NCBI GenBank assembly: GCA_035490315.1
Contig: DATHET010000144.1
Span: 1 to 13,582 of the forward strand
DNA: 13,582 bases
Source: JADJQU01 sp035490315
GTDB taxonomy: Bacteria; Planctomycetota; UBA1135; GCA-002686595
Reading direction: 5' to 3'
Shown here: positions 1 to 6,092 of the stretch, piece by piece
How the letters are laid out: the number at the start of each line of letters is the position of its first letter
Position numbering within the stretch: the first letter of the stretch is position 1
Translations under genes and position numbers: made by a program
The notes under the pieces: model-generated
Seen by the model: only the letters and a program-made list of their open reading frames with translations
Databases searched by the model: none
What the model was told of the DNA's origin: nothing

Positions 1-42
1 GAGAAGCACGAGCGCGCGGTCCAATACTTCAAGCGGCATTGA
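1..42 (+). CDS. 3' end of a plus-strand gene (partial)
   Basis: Reading from base 1 in frame 1, thirteen codons give EKHERAVQYFKRH and then a TGA stop at 40-42. The sequence looks like an amphipathic helix, as at the end of a TPR-type or other helical protein, but that is too little to name a family. The following 27 bases, up to the stop of the convergent minus-strand gene at 70, contain a short dyad (GGCGA at 48-52, TCGCC at 58-62) that might contribute to termination for either gene. The call rests on protein-like composition and on a stop sitting just before a convergent gene. The gene body lies to the left of the window, so a chance open frame remains possible. Confidence 0.45.
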   Translation, partial: EKHERAVQYFKRH

Positions 43-69
43 TTCGGGGCGACGCCTTCGCCGCGTGAA

Positions 70-3000
70 TCAATCGAAGGTCAGCGTGACCTCGGCGGTC
101 TCGTTCGCGCGAACGGTCGTGCTCGCTTCGACACTCTGACCTGACGAGTTCCGTCCGATGACCTTGCAGGTGCCTGGCGGCAGCGCCGAGCTCGTGTGAC
201 CGCTGCGCAGAGAGCTGTTGGCGAGCAACGGCCTGCCCTCGCTGTCGAGCAACGACGCGACGGCTTCGACAGCCTCGCCCTGACCGTTGACCGCGGTCAG
301 CTTGATGTATCCGCCGATGCGCAGGCGAACCGTGATCTCGGTCGTCTGCGACGCGCTGATGTGCACGCTCTCGGGCTCGGGTGAAATCTGCCCCTGGACT
401 TCGACGCTGACGTCATAGGTCCCAGGCTCCAGATCCTCGCGCGTGACTTCGCCGGTCCCGAACCAGGAGCTGTCGCTCGCGCCGTTGCCGCCGTCGGTGC
501 GGCGCACCACCAGGCGGCCGTTGCTCGCGGCCGAGCCGTCGGCGAGCACCACGCTCACCTTCAAGATTCCCGCCGCTTCGAGGCGGATGTCGACGTCGCT
601 GACTGATTGACCGTCGGACAGCGTGACCAGCTTCCGGACCTTGCCGTACTGGCGCTGCTCGAAATTGCGGCGGTTCCAGCTCTGACCTGAGACTTCCAGC
701 GAGAATTCGCCCGCGGGCAGGTCCGTGAACACGAACTTGCCTTCCGCATCCGTCTGCGTGTTGCCGCTGGTCCACTGCGAGTTCTTGTCCGCGGGCGAGA
801 CGCGCGAGATCTGGATCTGGACCCAGCCCAGCTCTTCGCCGTCGGGGCCGCTGACCGTGCCGGAGATCTTGCCGCTGGCGAGGGAGAAGTCGACGTCGCC
901 GAGTCCGGCCTCGGGGACTTCGACGTGCTTGCCGAGCAGCGTGCCGCCGCGGCCCGCGGGCGTGGCCTGGATCTGGTACTTGCCGGCTTCGTCGACCGTG
1001 ACTTCGTAGCGGCCGCTGTCGTCGGTGCGCGCGACCTTGCGCCGCTCCCAGCCGCGCTCGCCGTCGAATTGCGCGACCACGCGCACGCCGGCGACTCCCT
1101 GGCTGCCGCGGTTGACGCGGCCCGAGATCACGACCGGCGCGCGCGGGGGAGCGCCAAGCACGATGTGGGCCGAGCCGCCGTCCTCGACGCTGACCTGGCC
1201 GCGCTTCTTGGTCATCTCGCGCAGGTCCCAGTCGCCTCCGCGCTTGCTCTTGGGATCGCGCAGCAGATCGATCTCGGTCGCGGCCGCCTCGGCGGCGACG
1301 GAATAGTCGCCCGGCGCCACATGCAGGAATTCGAACTTGCCGGCGCGGTCGGTCACCGTGTCGTAGTTCGCGCCGCCGATGTTGTTTTTCTCCGGCTGCG
1401 AGGCGGAGACTTTGCGGCCGTCGACCCGCTCGCCGCTCTTCGAAGGCAGCACCTCGCCGCTGATGCGGGCTCCGGAGCGCAACACCAGGCGCAAATTGGG
1501 CAGCGATTGACCGCCCGAAAGCTCGGTCTCGATCGTCTCACTCGGCGCGAAGCCCTCGAGCGTCGCCGCGATCCGGATCTTGCCTGTCTGCGCCGCGCCG
1601 ATCTCGAACACTCCCTGATTGTTCGCCTTGTCCTGTCCGCCCTGGGACCAGCGGCCTTGATCGCCCTCGACCGTCACTTCGGCGCGCGGGGCCGGGCTGC
1701 CGTCGGGCTTCACCACCGTGCCGGAGATCGAGCCGCGGCGCGGCGCGACGAAGGTGTAGGAGGCGCTTTCGTTGGGGACGGTGACGTCGAGGGGCTCGGG
1801 GTCGTCGTGGCCGGGCACGTTCAAGTGCAGGGTGTAGCCGCCCTCGAGCAGACCGCCGAGCTCGAAACGGCCGTCCTCGGGCTTGAACATCCCAGAGACC
1901 ATGCGCGAGATGTTGAACGAGCGCTTGCCGACGTCCTTGGCCGTCGCGACCACGCCGAAGGCGGTCACCGGCGCGCCGATGTCGTCGACCACCTTGCCCT
2001 CGACCGAGTAACCGGCGACCAGGCTGATCTCCAGGTCGTGCGTGTCCGCCGCGACACCTTCGAGGCGAGCTTTCCAGGTCGGTCCCTTGCGGTGAGTCTT
2101 GCCTTCTTCCGGCGGCGGTTTCGCCTGGGCGAGCAATCCGTAGGGGCCCGCGTTCAGGCCGGTGATCAGGAATTCGCCGCGTGCGTTGGTGCGCACGGCG
2201 AAGCGCGTGTCTCCGAAGGGATTGAAGGGATCGTCGTCGCCGCCGGCGCCGGTCGGGACCACGTTCGCGTCGACGGCGGGCGTCTTGTCGGGCCAGAACA
2301 CGCGGCCGGAGACGGAGTGGCCCAGGCCGAGCACCAGCTCGACGCCCTCCTTGTTCGCTCCGTTCTCGAGCACGCCGAGTTCCTGCTTCACGGTCACGCG
2401 CTGCGGCGCCGACGCGGTCACGGTGATCGTGCCCGGCTGCAAGCCGCGCAGGTCGAAGCTGCCGTCCTCGGCGATCTTGCCGCTGTCGCGGCCATTGTCC
2501 ATGCCCTCCTCCGAGACGCCGCTCACGCTCTTGACGCTGACTTTGAGCGAGGCGTTCTTCGGCAGCGAGCCATCGGCGGAGCGCACGTGGCCGCGCACGC
2601 GCGCGCCGGTGCGCAGCTCGAATTCGCGCTCGATCGTTTCGCCTGCGGGAGCGCGCAGCTCCTCGACGGTCAGCTTCGTGGCGACGTTGGAGTCGAATTC
2701 CAGGCGCAGGCCGAGCTCGGGCGGCAGGCCGCGCAATTCGAAGCGCAGGTTCTTGTCGATCTTCGCGGTGCGCGAAACCATGTTGCTCCAGCGCATCGAC
2801 CAGGCGTTGGCGAACAGGCTCTTGCCCACCAGTTCCGCCGCCAGATTCTCCGCGCCCTGCGACAAGCGCAGCTGGCCGCGCAGCGCTCCGCCGAGGAAGG
2901 GCTCGAGCAGCACGTCCTTGGGCAGCTTGCTGTCGGAGAGCCGCACCGTCAGCGGCTTGTCGAGGAACAGGTGCATCGCGTCGACGTCGAGGCGACCCGA

Positions 3001-3438
3001 TTTGGTCCCGGGCGCGAAGGCCACGCGGAACTTGCCGTCGGCCTCGACCTTGACCCGGTGCATTTCGCGGTTCTTGAACTTGCGGCCGAGGGCGACGACC
3101 TCGACGGTCTCGCCGTAGGGCGTGCCTTCGGGGAAGACCATGTGACCGTCGATCCAGATCGCGTCGTTCAATTCCGCTTCGGCGGCGCTGGCCTGGAGGC
3201 GTCGCTCGCTCTCGCTGACCGGCGCGCGGCTCTCGGAATCCTGTCCGCGCGCGGCGCTGTCGGGCAGGCTCGCGACCGAGCCCGACTGCCCCGCATCCGC
3301 GATCGTGATCGACGAGCCGCCGTCCAGGTCGGCCGCCTTCGAGTCCTCATCGCGCAGGAAGGACCAGGCCGCGGCGCCGATACCCAAGGCGACCAGGACG
3401 AGCAGGACGGGCAGGAACTTCGAAGAGCGGCGTGACAC
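70..3438 (-). CDS. Membrane-anchored multi-module carboxypeptidase-regulatory-like (beta-sandwich) protein
   Basis: I chose the GTG at 3438-3436, giving 1122 residues. It is preceded by a good ribosome site (GAGGGAGA, about 5 bases upstream) and begins a basic stretch followed by a hydrophobic segment at about residues 8-27 (FLPVLLVLVALGIGAAAW). That segment acts as a signal anchor or signal peptide. An upstream ATG at 3609 would only add an Arg/Pro-rich leader before the anchor. After a Ser/Asp/Glu-rich linker come about ten repeats with the pattern G-x-x-x-G-x-V-x-x-x-D-G-x-P, starting near residues 183, 279, 374, 477, 569, 657, 770 and 856, plus two further C-terminal ones. Each includes a G-[KR]-F-x-[FL]-x-x-L-x-x-G-x-[YF] strand. 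This is typical of carboxypeptidase regulatory-like and Cna-B-like folds. No catalytic domain, peptidase motif or sortase signal is visible. A structural or binding role outside the cytoplasm is inferred. It is transcribed divergently from the BlaI-type operon across 313 bases and may share its control region. Confidence 0.85.
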   Translation of the reverse strand: MSRRSSKFLPVLLVLVALGIGAAAWSFLRDEDSKAADLDGGSSITIADAGQSGSVASLPDSAARGQDSESRAPVSESERRLQASAAEAELNDAIWIDGHMVFPEGTPYGETVEVVALGRKFKNREMHRVKVEADGKFRVAFAPGTKSGRLDVDAMHLFLDKPLTVRLSDSKLPKDVLLEPFLGGALRGQLRLSQGAENLAAELVGKSLFANAWSMRWSNMVSRTAKIDKNLRFELRGLPPELGLRLEFDSNVATKLTVEELRAPAGETIEREFELRTGARVRGHVRSADGSLPKNASLKVSVKSVSGVSEEGMDNGRDSGKIAEDGSFDLRGLQPGTITVTASAPQRVTVKQELGVLENGANKEGVELVLGLGHSVSGRVFWPDKTPAVDANVVPTGAGGDDDPFNPFGDTRFAVRTNARGEFLITGLNAGPYGLLAQAKPPPEEGKTHRKGPTWKARLEGVAADTHDLEISLVAGYSVEGKVVDDIGAPVTAFGVVATAKDVGKRSFNISRMVSGMFKPEDGRFELGGLLEGGYTLHLNVPGHDDPEPLDVTVPNESASYTFVAPRRGSISGTVVKPDGSPAPRAEVTVEGDQGRWSQGGQDKANNQGVFEIGAAQTGKIRIAATLEGFAPSETIETELSGGQSLPNLRLVLRSGARISGEVLPSKSGERVDGRKVSASQPEKNNIGGANYDTVTDRAGKFEFLHVAPGDYSVAAEAAATEIDLLRDPKSKRGGDWDLREMTKKRGQVSVEDGGSAHIVLGAPPRAPVVISGRVNRGSQGVAGVRVVAQFDGERGWERRKVARTDDSGRYEVTVDEAGKYQIQATPAGRGGTLLGKHVEVPEAGLGDVDFSLASGKISGTVSGPDGEELGWVQIQISRVSPADKNSQWTSGNTQTDAEGKFVFTDLPAGEFSLEVSGQSWNRRNFEQRQYGKVRKLVTLSDGQSVSDVDIRLEAAGILKVSVVLADGSAASNGRLVVRRTDGGNGASDSSWFGTGEVTREDLEPGTYDVSVEVQGQISPEPESVHISASQTTEITVRLRIGGYIKLTAVNGQGEAVEAVASLLDSEGRPLLANSSLRSGHTSSALPPGTCKVIGRNSSGQSVEASTTVRANETAEVTLTFD

Positions 3439-3639
3439 GGGATTCTCCCTCGGGGACTGTGGCCACAGCGAGCGCGGCCGCGGAGCGCATGTAATGTAGC
3501 GGAGCCCGCGGCGAGCAGCCCGTGCGAAGCTCGGGGGCCGTGGAAAGGGGGGCCTACCCGCGATCCCGCGCCTGATTCGCACGGGAGGAACTTCCGCATA
3601 CGCTCTCACACCCGGCCGAGCGGCGAGTAGGCAGTGAAA

Positions 3640-3664
3640 CCCGACACAAGTTGTACATGTCGGG
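3640..3664. promoter_or_regulatory. 25-base dyad upstream of the BlaI-type operon
   Basis: CCCGACA at 3640-3646 is the exact reverse complement of TGTCGGG at 3658-3664, with 11 bases between. Inside lies the odd-centred palindrome ACAAGTTGT (3646-3654), and next to it ACATGT (3655-3660). It could be a binding site for the repressor or for another regulator, or a small hairpin. It is more AT-rich at its core than its surroundings and carries ACA/TGT half-sites like those of known BlaI/MecI operators. Function is inferred from position only. Confidence 0.4.
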
Positions 3665-3687
3665 GCTGTTCAGGCTGGAAGGCTTCT

Positions 3688-3715
3688 ACTACCGTGGTCG
3701 TACTACCTCGGTAGT
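3688..3715. promoter_or_regulatory. Two abutting 14-bp palindromes, likely BlaI-type operators
   Basis: Site 1 (3688-3701) is ACTACCGTGGTCGT and site 2 (3702-3715) is ACTACCTCGGTAGT. Each has arms ACTACC/GGTAGT around a two-base centre. Site 2 is perfect and site 1 has one mismatch (GGTCGT). They touch directly, so their centres are 14 bases apart. The pair ends 36 bases before the ATG of a BlaI/MecI-family winged-helix repressor. Such repressors are known to bind dyads as dimers and to repress their own operon. Binding by this repressor is inferred but fits the symmetry, tandem arrangement and position. Confidence 0.7.
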
Positions 3716-3751
3716 TGACGTTCCCAGCGCTGTTTTCGACGGAGAATCCAG

Positions 3752-4147
3752 ATGGACCGATCCCAGCACCTCGGCGAATTGCAGTACGCGATCATGCGCG
3801 TCCTTTGGGATGAAGGCGAAGCGACCGTTGCGCAGGTCGTCGAGCTCCTGCCGCGGCAGCAGCGCCGCGCCTTGACCACCATCGCGACCATGCTGACGAA
3901 GATGGAGAAGAAGGGCGTCGTCGACCACCGCGCGGAGGGCCGGCAGTTCATCTACGTGCCCAAGGTCAGCGAGAGCGACGTGCACCGCTCGATGGTCGCC
4001 GACCTGACCGAGCGACTGTTCCGCGGCGACGTCGGCGCCCTGGTCAACCACCTGATCTCCGAGCAGGAAATCGATCCGAGCGAGCTCGCGCGTTTGAAGA
4101 CCCTGATCGCCGACCGCCAGCGCAAGGAGAAGCCCAATGCTCGCTAG
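3752..4147 (+). CDS. BlaI/MecI/CopY-family transcriptional repressor
   Basis: This 131-residue protein is the usual length for the family. Residues 1-75 form the winged helix-turn-helix: an L-x-E-L-Q-x-A-I-M-x-x-L-W start, an ALTTIATMLTKMEKKG recognition region and a GRQFIYVP wing. The C-terminal dimerisation helix contains the family-like LTERLFRGDVGALVNHLI. The ATG follows a GGAGAA ribosome site. In known systems the dimer represses its operon until a BlaR1-type membrane protease is activated and the repressor is cleaved or lost near the start of the C-terminal domain. The stop codon overlaps the start of an M56 peptidase by 11 bases, so this is a repressor-protease pair. Two palindromes upstream are its likely operators, implying autoregulation. 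No beta-lactamase or penicillin-binding protein gene is nearby, so a beta-lactam role is not supported and I give no symbol. Confidence 0.93.
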   Translation: MDRSQHLGELQYAIMRVLWDEGEATVAQVVELLPRQQRRALTTIATMLTKMEKKGVVDHRAEGRQFIYVPKVSESDVHRSMVADLTERLFRGDVGALVNHLISEQEIDPSELARLKTLIADRQRKEKPNAR

Positions 4148-6092
4148 CCACGCATCGATGGCGCTCCCGGCCCTCGTCGATCCTTCGAGCCCGCTCGACT
4201 TGACCGACGGCTTGCCGCTCTTCGCCCTGGCCGCCCTGGCCTGGCTGTTCACCTACGCGCTGCACTCCACGTTGATGCTGGGCAGCGCCTGGCTCGCGAC
4301 GCGGCGCATGTCGGACGCGCGCGCCGGATTGCGCGAGCGCGTCTGGAAATTCGCGATCCTCGCCGCTTTCGTCACGGCCAGCGTGCAGGTCGGCATGGGC
4401 TTCGAGCCGCTCGGCGGTCGCCTTGCGCTGCGCCGCGCACCGCTCGCAGAGGAGCAGGATGCGCCGATGCTGCGGATTCCTGCACCGAAAATGAGCAGCG
4501 ACCAGGCCGTCGCCGCGCGCGATCTGGCCATGGGGCCCGCGAATCCGGTGCTGTGGTCCGCGCTCTTCGCCAGGGAGGCCCTCGGCAAGCTCGATTCGAG
4601 CGCGGGCGCCGCGCTGACCACGCTGCTCGCGGATGCAAGTCGTTCCACGCCGCAAAGTCCGCCCGTCAGCGAGCCTGATCTCGGCGTTCCGAGCGATGTA
4701 GCGAGCCTCGCGCCGCTTGCGTCGGGCGGGCCGGACCTTCCGCTCGCGCCGCAGGTTTCGGACACCCCGCAGGCTTCGGGGATCGCAAGCGCCAGCCCCT
4801 GGTTCGCCAAGCTCGGCGAATGGACGCAATGGGCCTTCGCGACCTGCGCCCTGGGCGCCCTCGCGGGCCTGTGCCTTTTCGCGCTTCTCTGGTTGCGCTT
4901 GAACGGTTGCCTGCGCGATCGAGTCGAGCTCGAGCACGGCGCCCTGGCCGACAAGCTTCGCGAGCTTTGCCAGCGCACGGGTCTGCGCCGCCGCGTCCGC
5001 CTGTCGGTCGCGCCCTCGCTGGGCGCGCCGATCTCGATGGGCATGTTCCGGCCGGAGATCTGCGTGCCGCCGCGCGTGCTGCTCGAATTGAGCGACGAGG
5101 AGCAGGAAGCGCTGCTCGCGCACGAGCTCGCCCACGTCGTGCGCCGCGATCCCTTGTGGCTCGCCGCCTGCAGGCTCTTCGAAGGCGTGTTCTTCTTCCA
5201 GCCGCTCAATCGCGTGGCGCGCCACGAGATCGAGGACTGCGCGGAATTCTTGAGCGACGCCTGGGCCGTGCGCCACACGGGCCTGCGATTCTCGCTCGCC
5301 TCCTGCTTGACGCGCATCGCCGAGTGGATCGTCGGCGAGCGCCGCATGCTGCCCGCGCCCGCGATGGCGCACGGTCGCTCGCGCCTGCGCCATCGCGTCG
5401 AGCTCCTGCTCGACGAATCGGCCGCCGAGGGCGTCGATCGCCATCCGCGCTGGCTCCCCGTGGCCTGCACGGGTTTCTGCGCGACGCTGGTCCTGGTCGT
5501 GCCCTGCGTCAGCGCCAGCGAAGACGCGCTGCGCCGCGGAGATCGCGGCGAGCTGCCTTTCCTGCCCGAGCGCGATGCGCTCCTCGCGCTTCCGCCCAGC
5601 GAGAAAAACTGCGATTCCGGGCAGGACGCGGAGTGCAAATCGAGCTGCGACAAGGAGAGCAAGGACGAGGAGTGCAAGTCGAGCTGCGACAACGAGAGCA
5701 ACGAGAGCGATGCAGCCGAGAGCGCGGAGAGTCCGCCGGGCGACGAGCTCGACGAGATGGCGAGCGAGCTCGACGCACTCGTCGATGAAATCTCCGAGCT
5801 GCGCAGCGAGCTCTCGACGATCGACGTGTCAGCCCTCGATCGCAAGCCGAAACTTGCACGCGATCTGCGCGAAGTGAGCCTCAAACTCGCGCAGGCGGAA
5901 ATGAACATCGCGCGAGTGCGTGAATTGCGAACTCGGATCGAGATCCTGCGCGCATCCGCGCACTCGGCCTCGAACGGGGCCGCGCGAGAGCCCGGCGCTC
6001 GCATCGAACGCTCGAACATTCCTGCCCTGGAAACACCCGTGAACCATGCAACATCAACTTCTTCTGTGAACCGCGAGGAGATCTCGAAATGA
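4137..6092 (+). CDS. M56 (BlaR1/MecR1-type) membrane metallopeptidase with acidic Cys-repeat tail
   Basis: This 651-residue protein starts at an ATG preceded by AAGGAGA and overlaps the repressor gene by 11 bases, indicating translational coupling. Hydrophobic segments at about 27-52, 70-88, 230-254 and 440-460 match the BlaR1 plan of four membrane helices around a cytoplasmic protease. The zinc motif HELAH is at 329-333 inside LLAHELAHVVRRD. A downstream helix with E364 and E370 (RHEIEDCAEFLSD) supplies the likely third zinc ligand. In BlaR1 this protease answers an outer sensor domain and inactivates the repressor. Here the roughly 190 residues after the last helix, predicted outside the cytoplasm, have no visible penicillin-binding domain. 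They contain Cys residues in an acidic 13-residue tandem repeat (ECKSSCDKESKDE, then ECKSSCDNESNES) and a coiled coil at about 537-605. The sensed signal is therefore unknown. The stop overlaps the next gene by ATGA. Confidence 0.9.
   Translation: MLASHASMALPALVDPSSPLDLTDGLPLFALAALAWLFTYALHSTLMLGSAWLATRRMSDARAGLRERVWKFAILAAFVTASVQVGMGFEPLGGRLALRRAPLAEEQDAPMLRIPAPKMSSDQAVAARDLAMGPANPVLWSALFAREALGKLDSSAGAALTTLLADASRSTPQSPPVSEPDLGVPSDVASLAPLASGGPDLPLAPQVSDTPQASGIASASPWFAKLGEWTQWAFATCALGALAGLCLFALLWLRLNGCLRDRVELEHGALADKLRELCQRTGLRRRVRLSVAPSLGAPISMGMFRPEICVPPRVLLELSDEEQEALLAHELAHVVRRDPLWLAACRLFEGVFFFQPLNRVARHEIEDCAEFLSDAWAVRHTGLRFSLASCLTRIAEWIVGERRMLPAPAMAHGRSRLRHRVELLLDESAAEGVDRHPRWLPVACTGFCATLVLVVPCVSASEDALRRGDRGELPFLPERDALLALPPSEKNCDSGQDAECKSSCDKESKDEECKSSCDNESNESDAAESAESPPGDELDEMASELDALVDEISELRSELSTIDVSALDRKPKLARDLREVSLKLAQAEMNIARVRELRTRIEILRASAHSASNGAAREPGARIERSNIPALETPVNHATSTSSVNREEISK
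5631..5708 (+). repeat. 39-bp tandem duplication in the protease tail
   Basis: Two units, 5631-5669 and 5670-5708, each encode 13 residues beginning ECKSSCD. They are nearly identical at DNA level over the first 33 bases (differences at about three positions), then diverge. The duplication doubles a C-x3-C pair in an acidic setting, which could bind metal or form disulfides. It looks like a fairly recent in-frame duplication that has been kept. Confidence 0.8.

Larger units (their letters stand above)
3439..3751. other. Divergent intergenic control region
   Basis: These 313 bases separate the minus-strand beta-sandwich gene from the plus-strand BlaI-type operon. Most of the left half is GC-rich and shows nothing I can name except the ribosome site of the minus-strand gene (3444-3451) and a TGTA-A-TGTA direct repeat at about 3490-3498. 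The right 110 bases hold the dyad at 3640-3664, the paired palindromes at 3688-3715 and a GGAG ribosome site just before the ATG at 3752. I could not fit convincing -35/-10 boxes with 16-18 base spacing for either gene, so promoters are not annotated. Confidence 0.7.

Noticed and set aside
925..3435. Long plus-strand open frame opposite the beta-sandwich gene
   Set aside because: The minus-strand frame has a signal anchor, ribosome site and repeated modules. The plus frame is Arg/Ala/Asp/His-rich without domains and is an antisense shadow.
3439..3609. Longer N-terminus (ATG at 3609) for the beta-sandwich protein
   Set aside because: It would add 57 Arg/Pro-rich residues before the signal anchor. 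The GTG at 3438 has a strong ribosome site and places the anchor at the N-terminus.
3715..3745. TTGACG at 3715-3720 as a -35 box
   Set aside because: A -10 box at standard spacing would fall at about 3738-3743, leaving almost no leader before the ATG at 3752 and overlapping the ribosome site. No suitable TATAAT-like sequence is there.
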